Below, in pieces: positions 24,791-32,507 of a stretch of 39,305 nt of DNA (positions are counted from its first letter, which is position 1; each line of letters opens with the position of its first letter). Position numbers and translations under genes: made by a program. Where the stretch lies: positions 29,974-69,278 of the forward strand of contig NZ_JANZYP010000057.1 of NCBI RefSeq assembly GCF_025506355.1. The letters run 5' to 3'. The notes beneath the pieces are model-generated. The model searched no databases. It saw only the letters and a program-made list of their open reading frames with translations, and had not been told where the DNA came from. The stretch comes from Sphaerisporangium corydalis (GTDB taxonomy: Bacteria; Actinomycetota; Actinomycetes; Streptosporangiales; Streptosporangiaceae).

Positions 24791-25600
24791 TCAGCCCGCG
24801 GCCCGGGTGCGGCGCGGGGGGCGCGGGAAGAAGCCGCTGGTCCGTTCGAGGTAGTCGGCGTACTCCGGTCCGCGTGAGCGGGCCATGCGCCGTTCGAGCA
24901 GCGCCTTGCCGCTCTTGCTGACCAGCATGTACGTCATGAGCAGCGGCGACACGAACGTCAGCGCCGCCGCCCAGTGCGCGCTCGCGACCAGGAACAGCCC
25001 CCACCACACGGCCGCGTCGCCGAAATAGTTGGGGTGCCGGGTCCACGCCCACAGGCCCCGGTCCATCACCGCTCCGGCGTTGGCCGGGTCGGCCTTGAAA
25101 CGGGACAACTGGTGGTCGCCGACCGCCTCGAAGCAGAACCCCACCGCCCACACGGCGACGCCGGCCCAGGTCAGGACGCTCAGCGGCGCGGTCTCGTACA
25201 TCGCGATCTGGATCGGCAGGGAGACCACCCACATGATCGCGCCCTGCGGCCGGTAGATCGTGCGGATGACGTACGGCACGACGGGGCCGGTGTTCCTGCG
25301 CAGCAGGGCGGCGTACCGGGGGTCCTCGCCCTTGCCGTGGTTCCTGGCGTGGATGTACACGCCGAGGCGCACGCCCCAGATCGCGGTGAGCGCGAGCACG
25401 AGCAGCCGGCGGGCCTCGTCGCCCCCGCCGAAGATCTCGGAGGTCACGAAGCTCACGCCCGCGACGAGGACGAAGCCCAGCCCCCAGATCGTGTCGACGA
25501 CGCTGTGGTTCCCGGCGCGCAGCGCGTACGCCATGGTGGCGAGCATGGCGGCCAGGACGGCGACCGCCGTGACCAGCAGGTTGATCAGCACGCCGGTCAT
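24791..25600 (-). CDS. DUF1295 membrane protein (steroid 5-alpha-reductase-like)
   Basis: 269 residues with about six membrane segments (e.g. 5-27, 38-56, 66-84, 123-140, 145-160, 200-225). The DUF1295 signature region includes GDHQLSRFKADPANAG, then GLWAWTRHPNYFGDAAVWWG, the NADPH-site HPNYFG motif shared with steroid 5-alpha reductases and isoprenylcysteine methyltransferases. The reaction is not known for bacterial members. ATG 25600 has GAGGAG upstream. It follows the thiolase gene by 64 bp on the same strand, suggesting a lipid or isoprenoid context, and converges on degV with a 9-bp gap. Confidence 0.87.
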   Translation of the reverse strand: MTGVLINLLVTAVAVLAAMLATMAYALRAGNHSVVDTIWGLGFVLVAGVSFVTSEIFGGGDEARRLLVLALTAIWGVRLGVYIHARNHGKGEDPRYAALLRRNTGPVVPYVIRTIYRPQGAIMWVVSLPIQIAMYETAPLSVLTWAGVAVWAVGFCFEAVGDHQLSRFKADPANAGAVMDRGLWAWTRHPNYFGDAAVWWGLFLVASAHWAAALTFVSPLLMTYMLVSKSGKALLERRMARSRGPEYADYLERTSGFFPRPPRRTRAAG

Positions 25601-25664
25601 CGGGGCGGCTCCTCGGCATCGGCGTGGCCGGTCGTCCGGATGCTCGCGTTCTGGGGCCGGGCGT

Positions 25665-26873
25665 TCACGCGTCCACCCTTTCGATCAGGACGGCGACGCC
25701 CAGCCCGGCCGCGCCGCTGACGGCGGCGACGCCGTACCGGCCGCCGCGCCGTTCCAGCTCGGCGGCGCACCCGCCCACCAGGATGGCGCCGGTCGCGCCG
25801 AACGCGTGGCCCATGGCGATCGTCCCGCCGCCCGGGTTGAGCCGGTCGGGGCCGGCCGACAGGTCGCGGCGGAAGCGCAGGCACAGCGCGGAGAACGCCT
25901 CGGCGAACTCGAAGACGTCGATGTCGGCGGGACGCAGCCCGGCCTTGGCGATGACCTTCTCGACGGCGTCCTGCCCGGCGGTGAGCATGATCACCGGGTC
26001 GACGGCGGCGGTGGCGGCGGCGAGCACGCGTGCCCGGGGCCGCAGGCCGAAGCGCCCGGCCTGCTCCTCGGTGCCGAGCAGGAGCAGCGCGGCGCCGTCG
26101 GCGAGTGCGGGGGAGGTGCCCACCGTGTGCAGGTGGGCGATCTTTCCTGCTTCCGGGTGGGCGGCGAGCGCGATCTCGTCCTGCCCGGAGGCGCCCAGCT
26201 CCTCGAACGCGGGCGCGAGGCCGGCCAGGCTCTCGGCGGTCGTGCCGGGACGGATCAGCTCGTCGCGCTCGAAGGACGTCCCGTCGGCGCGCGGCACCGG
26301 GACCACCGAGCCGGCGTTGTCGCCCCGGTCCCACGCTGCGGCGGCCTTGGCGTGCGTCTCCACCGCGTACGCGTCCAGCTCCTCGCGGCGCAGGCCGTCC
26401 ATCGTGGCGTTCAGGTCGGCCGCGACGCCCATGTGGATGGACCCGATCCTGCGGACGGTCTCGGGGTCGCTCCACAGCGGACCCCGGTCGCTGAACATCG
26501 GCACGCGCGAGACGCTCTCGACGCCGCCCGCCACCGCGAGCTCCAGGTCGCCGGCGCGGATGCGGGCCGCCGTCTGAGCGACCGCGTCGACGCCGGAGGC
26601 GCAGAACCGGTTGAGGGTGCCGCCGGGGACGCCGTGGCCCCAGCCGGCCAGCAGGGTGGCGGTGCGGGCCAGGTTGGCGCCCTGCTCGTCCACCTGGGAC
26701 GCCGAGCCGACCAGGACGTCGCCGACCGCCGAGGGGTCGAGGCCGGTGCGGCCGACCAGCGCGCGCTGAAGCAGGACGATCAGGTCGACCGGGCTGAGGT
26801 GATGCAGCGATCCTCGGGCGGAGCCCTTGGCGCGGGGGGTGCGGACGTAGTCCAGCAGGTAGACGTCGGGCAC
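25665..26873 (-). CDS. Thiolase-family protein with atypical active site
   Basis: 402 residues, full thiolase length. The nucleophile Cys91 is present (LNRFCASG), as is His356 in GHAFGATGA. However the usual NEAF loop reads AEAF (Ala324), and the C-terminal CxGGGxG motif reads VSGAAGLG, putting Ser386 where the second catalytic cysteine should be. Thiolases cleave or form 3-ketoacyl-CoA. With the acid/base cysteine replaced, this member may be slow, reversed in preference, or active on unusual acyl chains. The GTG start at 26873 has GAGAGGA upstream. It is divergent from the SCP-x-type thiolase, and the shared promoter region has a palindrome on its -10 box. Confidence 0.88.
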   Translation of the reverse strand: MPDVYLLDYVRTPRAKGSARGSLHHLSPVDLIVLLQRALVGRTGLDPSAVGDVLVGSASQVDEQGANLARTATLLAGWGHGVPGGTLNRFCASGVDAVAQTAARIRAGDLELAVAGGVESVSRVPMFSDRGPLWSDPETVRRIGSIHMGVAADLNATMDGLRREELDAYAVETHAKAAAAWDRGDNAGSVVPVPRADGTSFERDELIRPGTTAESLAGLAPAFEELGASGQDEIALAAHPEAGKIAHLHTVGTSPALADGAALLLLGTEEQAGRFGLRPRARVLAAATAAVDPVIMLTAGQDAVEKVIAKAGLRPADIDVFEFAEAFSALCLRFRRDLSAGPDRLNPGGGTIAMGHAFGATGAILVGGCAAELERRGGRYGVAAVSGAAGLGVAVLIERVDA

Positions 26874-26911
26874 GGTGACGCCGTCCTCTCTGTCGCCTTG
26901 CTGACTCTCTT

Positions 26912-27015
26912 AACTGTAGTTTGATCTCCGGCGGCCGGGCAAGGCCGGGTCCCGTCCCACGTGCCGTTTCGGTCCCTGCCTCGTTGACGCGTCACTCTTC
27001 TTGTTGTAGTAAGAG
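26912..27015. promoter_or_regulatory. Divergent promoters with palindromic operators
   Basis: Leftward promoter: TTGCCC, 18 bp, TACAGT (26919-26914); the palindrome AACT-GT-AGTT (26912-26921) covers that -10. Rightward promoter: TTGACG (26984-26989), 17 bp, TAGTAA (27007-27012); the inverted repeat CTCTT-11-AAGAG (26995-27015) covers that -10. Both sites share an ACTACA/TGTAGT core. One regulator, possibly TetR-type or the nearby tandem HxlR protein, may control both units (inference). Confidence 0.45.
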
Positions 27016-27044
27016 GTCCAGCAACAGTCTGGAGGTGGACCGGC

Positions 27045-28271
27045 ATGCCGGAAGCCGTGTGGATCGTGGGCGGATACCAGACCGACTTCGCCCGGAACTG
27101 GTCGAAAGCCGGCCAAGGGTTCGATGAGCTGACCGAGGACGTCGTCCACGGCACCCTGGCCGAGGCCCGCCTGTCCCCGGCCGACGTCGGCGTCGTCCAC
27201 GTCGGCAACGCGTTCGGCCAGCTGTTCACCGGGCAGGGCCAGCTCGGCGGCATGCCCGCCACCGTCGAGCCGGAGCTGTGGGAGGTGCCCTCCGCGCGCC
27301 ACGAGGCCGCCTGCGCCTCCGGAGGCGTCGCCGCGCTGGCCGCGATGGCCGACATCGAGTCCGGCCGCTACGACAGCGCCCTGGTGCTCGGCCTCGAACT
27401 CGAACGCACCGTCCCCGGCGACCTCGCGGCACGTCACCTCGGCGCCGCCGCCTGGGTCGGCCACGAGGGACAGGACGCCAAGTTCATGTGGCCGTACATG
27501 TTCAGCGCCCTCGCCGACGAGTACGACCGCAGGTACGGCCTCGACGACGCCCACCTGCGCGCCGTCGCCGAACTCAACTTCCGCAACGCCCGCGCCAACC
27601 CCAACGCCCAGACCAGGGCCTGGACCTTCACCGACGCGAGCTTCACCGACGACGACGCGGCCAACCCCGTCATCGAAGGACGCGTGCGGCGCACCGACTG
27701 CAGCCAGGTCACCGACGGCGCCGCCGGCGTCGTGCTCGTCGGCGAGCGGTTCCTGGCCCGCCACCCCGAAGTGGCCGCCGGCGGGCGGATCGCCCGCGTG
27801 CTCGGCTGGGGACACCGCACCGTCGGCCTCCCCCTCGCGGCCAAACTGGAACGCAGCGCCGCGCTGCCGTACGTCCTGCCGCACGTGCGCCGCGCCATCA
27901 CCGACGCCTTCACCCGCGCGGGCATCGGCGGCGTGGACGACCTGGACGGCATCGAGACCCACGACTGCTTCACCATGTCGCAGTACGCCGCGATCGACCA
28001 TTTCGGCATCACCGGGCCGGGCGAGAGCTGGAAGGCGATCAAGAACGGCGACCTGGAGATCGGCGGGCGCATCCCGGTCAACCCGAGCGGCGGGCTCATC
28101 GGCGGCGGCCACCCCGTGGGCGCGACCGGCGTGCGCATGCTCGTCGACGCGGCGCGCCAGGTCACCGGCCGCGCCGGTGCGTACCAGCTCGAAGGGGCGC
28201 GCCGGATCGGCACGCTGAACATCGGAGGCAGCACCACCACGACGGTCACCTTCGTCGTCGGTGCCGAGTAG
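27045..28271 (+). CDS. SCP-x-type thiolase / lipid-transfer-like acyltransferase
   Basis: 408 residues. The nucleophile Cys90 lies in HEAACASGG, a His in ETHDCFTMSQ and the second His in GGGHPVGATG. The C-terminus (LNIGGSTTTTVTFVV) lacks the second catalytic cysteine, as in SCP2-thiolase-like proteins, some of which act as retro-aldolases in steroid side-chain removal (Ltp proteins). ATG 27045 has GGAGG 9 nt upstream. First of a rightward set of three genes; the carotenoid oxygenase starts 12 bp after it. A retro-aldol or thiolytic step in isoprenoid or steroid breakdown is plausible but not proven. Confidence 0.87.
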   Translation: MPEAVWIVGGYQTDFARNWSKAGQGFDELTEDVVHGTLAEARLSPADVGVVHVGNAFGQLFTGQGQLGGMPATVEPELWEVPSARHEAACASGGVAALAAMADIESGRYDSALVLGLELERTVPGDLAARHLGAAAWVGHEGQDAKFMWPYMFSALADEYDRRYGLDDAHLRAVAELNFRNARANPNAQTRAWTFTDASFTDDDAANPVIEGRVRRTDCSQVTDGAAGVVLVGERFLARHPEVAAGGRIARVLGWGHRTVGLPLAAKLERSAALPYVLPHVRRAITDAFTRAGIGGVDDLDGIETHDCFTMSQYAAIDHFGITGPGESWKAIKNGDLEIGGRIPVNPSGGLIGGGHPVGATGVRMLVDAARQVTGRAGAYQLEGARRIGTLNIGGSTTTTVTFVVGAE

Positions 28272-28283
28272 AGGGAGACCCCC

Positions 28284-30011
28284 GTGGACGTCGACGTGGT
28301 CGGCCGGATCCTGTCGACACTGCCGGATGACGACGATCACCCGTACCGGACCGGGCCGTGGCGGCCGCAGACCACCGAGTGGCGCGCGGACGACCTGGAG
28401 GTGACCGGCGAGATCCCCGCCGACCTCGACGGGATCTACCTGCGCAACACCGAGAACCCCGTGCACCCGGCCCTGGAGCGCTACCACCCGTTCGACGGCG
28501 ACGGCATGGTCCACGTGATCGGCTTCCGCGACGGCAAGGCGTTCTACCGCAACCGGTTCATTCGCACCGACGGGTTCCTCGCCGAGGCCGAGGCGGGTAA
28601 ACCCCTGTGGGCCGGAATCGCCGAACGGCCGTCGCGTTCCGTGCGCGAGGACGGGTGGGGGGCGCGGGGCCGGATGAAGGACTCCTCGAGCACCGACATC
28701 GTGGTACACGCCGGGGTCGCCCTGACCAGCTTCTACCAGTGCGGCGACCTGTACCGGCTCGACCCGCTCACCCTGGACACACTCGGCAAGTCCGAATGGG
28801 GCGGCGCGTTCCCCTACGACTTCGGGGTGTCGGCCCACACCAAGGTGGACCCGCACACCGGCGAACTGCTGTTCTTCAACTACGGCACGGCCGAGCCGTA
28901 CATGCACTTCGGCGTCGTCGGCGCCGACGACCGGCTCAGCAGGTACGTCGAGGTGCCGCTCCCCGGGCCGCGCCTGCCGCACGACATGGCCTTCACGGAG
29001 AACTACGCCATCCTCAACGACTGCCCGATGTTCTGGGAGCCCGAACTGCTGGCCAAAGGCCTGTACGCCACGCGGTTCCACCCCGAGCTGCCGCTGCGGC
29101 TCGGCGTGGTCTCCCGCCGGGGCGGGAACGAGGTGCGGTGGTTCGAGGCCGCGCCGACGTACGTCCTGCACTGGGTCAACGCCTACGAGGACGGCGACGA
29201 GATCGTCCTGGACGGCTTCTTCCAGGGCGACCCCGAGCCCAAGGACACCGGCGACGGCAGCTATCTGCAGCGGATGTTCCGCTTCCTCGCCCTGGACCGC
29301 ATGCAGACCCGGCTGCACCGCTGGCGGCTGAACCTGGTCACCGGGCGTTGCCGCGAGGAGTCGCTCACCGACTCCATCACCGAGTTCGGCGTGCTCAACA
29401 ACGCCCACGGCGGCCGCCGCTACCGGTACGCGTACGCCGCCACCGGCGTCGAGGGCTGGTTCCTGTTCGACGGGCTGGTCAGGCACGACCTGGTCACCGG
29501 CGGCGAGGAACGGTTCCGCCTGCCCGCGGGGGTGTACGGGAGCGAGCCGGCGATGGCGCCCAGGGCCGGGTCGGCCGCCGAGGACGACGGGTACCTCATC
29601 ACCCTGACCACCGACATGAACGAAGACCGCTCCGAATGCCTGATCTTCGACGCGTCCCGCGTGACCGACGGCCCGGTGGCCCGCATCCGGCTCCCCGAAC
29701 GCGTCTCCAGCGGCACCCACGCCACATGGGCGCCCGGCGACTCCATCCCCGGCTGGCACAAGGCCGACTCACCCGCCACATGGGCGGCCGACGCCCCCAT
29801 CCCTGGCCGCCGCAAGGCGAATTCGCCCGCCACATCGGCGGCCGGAGATTCCGTCCCCGGCCGGCGTGACGCCGACTCGCCCGCCACATCGGCGGTCGGT
29901 GACTCCGTCCCCGGCCGGCGCGAGGCCGATTCGCCCGCCACATGGGCGACCGGTGACTCCATCCCCGCCTGGCGCGAGGCCGATTCGCCCGACACGGTCC
30001 TGCGGTCGTGA
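28284..30011 (+). CDS. Carotenoid oxygenase with a C-terminal tandem-repeat tail
   Basis: 575 residues. The four iron-binding histidines of the carotenoid cleavage oxygenase family are visible: His185 (GVSAHTKVD), His233 (LPHDMAF), His296 (VLHWVNA) and His479 (GTHATWAPG). Family members cleave a double bond in carotenoids, apocarotenoids or stilbenes with Fe(II) and O2. The family normally ends soon after the fourth histidine. Here the terminal ATWAPGDSIPGW-like segment continues as five 18-residue repeats to residue 569, adding about 80 residues. The GTG start has GAGGGAG upstream. The gene follows the SCP-x-type thiolase by 12 bp, and its stop overlaps the HxlR-type gene (GTGA). Confidence 0.9.
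   Translation: MDVDVVGRILSTLPDDDDHPYRTGPWRPQTTEWRADDLEVTGEIPADLDGIYLRNTENPVHPALERYHPFDGDGMVHVIGFRDGKAFYRNRFIRTDGFLAEAEAGKPLWAGIAERPSRSVREDGWGARGRMKDSSSTDIVVHAGVALTSFYQCGDLYRLDPLTLDTLGKSEWGGAFPYDFGVSAHTKVDPHTGELLFFNYGTAEPYMHFGVVGADDRLSRYVEVPLPGPRLPHDMAFTENYAILNDCPMFWEPELLAKGLYATRFHPELPLRLGVVSRRGGNEVRWFEAAPTYVLHWVNAYEDGDEIVLDGFFQGDPEPKDTGDGSYLQRMFRFLALDRMQTRLHRWRLNLVTGRCREESLTDSITEFGVLNNAHGGRRYRYAYAATGVEGWFLFDGLVRHDLVTGGEERFRLPAGVYGSEPAMAPRAGSAAEDDGYLITLTTDMNEDRSECLIFDASRVTDGPVARIRLPERVSSGTHATWAPGDSIPGWHKADSPATWAADAPIPGRRKANSPATSAAGDSVPGRRDADSPATSAVGDSVPGRREADSPATWATGDSIPAWREADSPDTVLRS
29721..29990 (+). repeat. 5 x 54-bp in-frame tandem repeat
   Basis: Five exact 54-bp periods begin at 29721, 29775, 29829, 29883 and 29937. 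Each encodes a variant of AT(W/S)AxGDS(I/V)PG.R.ADSP. The first copy is the enzyme's own conserved end motif right after the fourth iron histidine, so the array looks like amplification of that motif. Copies differ by several substitutions, so it is not an assembly stutter. Confidence 0.9.
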
Positions 30012-31003
30012 CCGGCCGCGCCGGGGGAGCGGGCGTCGTCCCGGAGCCGGGCGCGCTCGTCCACCCGCCCGACCGGCCCACACTGCTGCCCGAGGGCCAC
30101 ACCAACGCCGTCGGCCTCACCCTCGGCCTGGTCGGCGACGAGTGGAACCTGCTCATCCTGCGGTACGCCCTGCTCGGGGTGCGGCGGTACGGGGAGTGGC
30201 GGGCCGCGCTGCCCATCTCGCACGCCGTCCTGACCCGCAGACTCGCCCACCTCACCGAGATGGCGATCTTCGAACGGGTCGGGTACGAGGGCACGGCCAA
30301 CCGGTTCGAGTACCGTCTCAGCAGGCGGGGCCGTGACCTGTGGCCGATCCTGCTGTCGATCTGGGGCTGGGAGTCGGCCTGGGTACCCAGCCACGGCGAG
30401 TCGCTGCCCCGCATGCTGCACCGCCGGTGCGGCCGGGAGTTCCTGCCGGTCCTCACCTGCGCCGCCTGCCGGCGGCCGGTGCGGCCCCGCGACGTCGTCG
30501 GCGGCTTCGGGCCGAGCGGCACCTGGGAGCGTTCGGTGCCGATGGCCACCACCCGGCGCCGCTCCGGCCCCACGGGCGAGGCGGGCGCGGGCATGTTCCC
30601 CGAGACGATGGCGCTGATCGGCAACCGCTGGTCCGCCGCCATCCTCGGCGGGGCCTTCCAGGGCCTGCACCGCTTCCGCGACTTCGAGCAGCGCCTCGGG
30701 GCGCCGCCCACCATCGTCGCCGAGCGGCTGCGGGTCTTCTGCGAGCTCGGCGTGTTCGAGCAGACGCCGAGCGCCGAGCGATCCGACTGGCTGAGCTACC
30801 ACCTCACCGACAAGGGCCGCGCGTTCTTCCCAGTGGTGATCAGCGCGATCGACTGGGGCCAGCGATGGTTCACCGCCCCCGAGGGCCCGGCCCTCCTGTA
30901 CACCCACCGCCCCTGCGGCCACCCCTTCCACACCCAACTGACCTGCGCCACCTGCACGACACCCCTACGCGGCAACGAAATCACAGCACGGCACCCATCC
31001 TGA
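30008..31003 (+). CDS. Tandem HxlR-type regulator with cysteine pairs
   Basis: 331 residues, made of two HxlR/MarR-like winged helix domains in one chain. Domain 1 (~34-122) has LVGDEWNLLILRYALLG and HAVLTRRLAHLTEMAIF. Domain 2 (~205-292) has LIGNRWSAAILGGAF and IVAERLRVFCELGVF. Each is followed by a short cysteine module: RRCGREF...LTCAACRRP after the first and HRPCGHPF...LTCATCTTP after the second, which look like small zinc knuckles. HxlR proteins normally dimerise; this one carries both halves covalently. The GTG start overlaps the carotenoid oxygenase stop, so it probably regulates this cluster. Confidence 0.85.
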   Translation: MTGRAGGAGVVPEPGALVHPPDRPTLLPEGHTNAVGLTLGLVGDEWNLLILRYALLGVRRYGEWRAALPISHAVLTRRLAHLTEMAIFERVGYEGTANRFEYRLSRRGRDLWPILLSIWGWESAWVPSHGESLPRMLHRRCGREFLPVLTCAACRRPVRPRDVVGGFGPSGTWERSVPMATTRRRSGPTGEAGAGMFPETMALIGNRWSAAILGGAFQGLHRFRDFEQRLGAPPTIVAERLRVFCELGVFEQTPSAERSDWLSYHLTDKGRAFFPVVISAIDWGQRWFTAPEGPALLYTHRPCGHPFHTQLTCATCTTPLRGNEITARHPS

Positions 31004-31210
31004 CCAACCCCGGCTCCCTCCTTCCACGCGAACCACGCCAAAGGCTTACCCCTTAGGACCTCTCAGGGATCTCTTCGCTCAAGATCCTGCTTCGGGTGTC
31101 GGACATTTCCGAAATATATGAAATATGAGATGCGTAATGATAGGCATGATTTAAACAACAATCGTGCCTTGATTTTGCCTGCCCTTTGTGTTCGTAGTAA
31201 ATTCCTGGCC

Positions 31211-31947
31211 ATGCCATCGCAAGCGCATGAAGCATTGATTCTGCTTTTCAAGAATTGTCCGGGGCGGTGGTGGTGGAGGTGCAACGAGGCCGAGATCCCG
31301 GCAAGCGATGGAGCTGGCCGGTCTACCTGGCGTCGGTGCGGGCGCGGATGCGCTGTCCCGCGATCCTCCTCGTGATCTGCACCGACGCCCCCGTCGCGAG
31401 ATGGTGCGAGGGGCCCATCGAGATGGGTCATCCAGGGTTGCGGCTCGTTCCGATCGTGATCGGGCCGCAGACGGTCCCCGTCGTCGTCGATCCGCTGGAG
31501 GCGGCGCGGGTGCCGGAACTGGCGGTGCTGTCGGCAGTGGCCCACGGCGCCGGGGTGGACGCCCAGCCGATTCTCGAGGCGTTGATATCCGCTCTGACGG
31601 ACATCGACGAAGACAGATCCCGGCTGTACGCTGATTTCGTGCTGATGATGCTTCCCGAGGTGGCTCGAAAGCATATGGAGGGACTAATGGCAACTGGCAC
31701 ATATGAGTACCAAAGCGACTTCGCCAAGAAGTACGTCGCCGAGGGCAAGCTCGAAGGAAAGGCGCAGGGCAAGGTCGAAGGGAAGGCGGAGGCGATCTTC
31801 ATAGTTCTCTACAGCAGGGGTGTCTCGATGTCGCCTGAGTCGCGAAGCCGCATCGAGGCGTGCACGGACGCGGCGCAACTAGACGAGTGGATCCAGCGCT
31901 CCGCGACCGCCAAAACGGTCGACGACCTCTTCTCGCGCACAGGATGA
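31211..31947 (+). pseudogene. Decayed Rpn/PD-(D/E)XK-like nuclease-family gene
   Basis: The true N-terminus appears at ATG 31211 (MPSQAHEALILLFKN, the usual start of a multicopy actinomycete family), but it breaks off near 31255. The rest continues in another frame (VVVEVQRGRDPGKRWSWPVYL ... THGTYEYQSDFAKKY-like region, actual text GTYEYQSDFAKKY at ~31691) and ends with the family's EGKLEGKAQGKVEGKAEA stretch and a helical tail. By memory of the family about 60-75 residues, including the first catalytic acidic motif, are missing at the junction. A 230-residue frame from a TTG at 31255 remains open but lacks the start of the fold. The 31004-31210 leader is unusually AT-rich. Confidence 0.65.
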
Positions 31948-32252
31948 GTCCCCCTCGACTCTGACCTCTCCTAGAACGATCCCACCGCCCAAAGGCCTGG
32001 CCCAAGAACGATCCGGCACCGTGCGCCACAGCCGAAAGTGCCGGGTGGTCACAGCCGACCAGAACCGACTCCCTCGGGCATCCAAGTGATCGCCCGAGGC
32101 GTCAGTTGTTCGACGCTGCGAGGTCTCGGGTGGTCACGGCTCGGATCTTCGATGATTCCGGCCGAGGTCAGATGGCAGGACAGGGGTGTGGGTCTGGCGG
32201 TGGCGCGTCTTCAGACGTTCGCCGGAGGCATTCGCGGAAGCACTTCGACGAA
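31948..32252. other. Gene-poor spacer with one hairpin
   Basis: No gene supported. An 8-bp inverted repeat CCTCGGGC / GCCCGAGG (32072-32079, 32092-32099; 12-nt loop) is the only clear structure. A CGGGTGGTCAC(A/G)GC segment appears twice (about 32042 and 32128), suggesting an old duplication. Confidence 0.5.
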
Positions 32253-32370
32253 GAACACGGGCCAGGACACACATCGTAAAGAACGCGGCCCCGAGGGTGG
32301 GGCACCGTGAAGGACGCGGGCCGAGGACGCGCATCGTGGATGACACGGGTCCGAGGGTGGGCGGCGTGAA
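32253..32370. repeat. 28-31-bp degenerate tandem repeat, 4 copies
   Basis: Units begin at about 32253, 32281, 32312 and 32341 with G(A/G)AC(A/G)CGG, then a CCGAGG(G/A) block and end with a (C/G)(A/G)TCGT or CACCGTG block. Alternate units resemble each other most, so the true unit may be ~60 bp x 2. No gene is evident on either strand. Confidence 0.6.
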
Positions 32371-32507
32371 TCTGAAGAGAAACAGGAGTTGGGGGAGGCG
32401 GTAGGTGCCGGTGGCGCACCCGGTGAGTGGTGTCGTGGGAACCAGGGGTTGCCCAGCCGGGACGCGTCACGTTCAACCCCAGCATCTGAAACGGTCTGCG
32501 GCGGCTT

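Noticed and set aside
26910-29759. Long antisense frame opposite the SCP-x-type thiolase and carotenoid oxygenase genes
   Set aside because: Same high-GC artefact. The plus-strand frames carry catalytic motifs and ribosome-binding sites; this frame has neither.
32461-32500. Possible tRNA-like T-arm (GTTCAACCCC)
   Set aside because: No matching acceptor, D or anticodon stems could be drawn around it.
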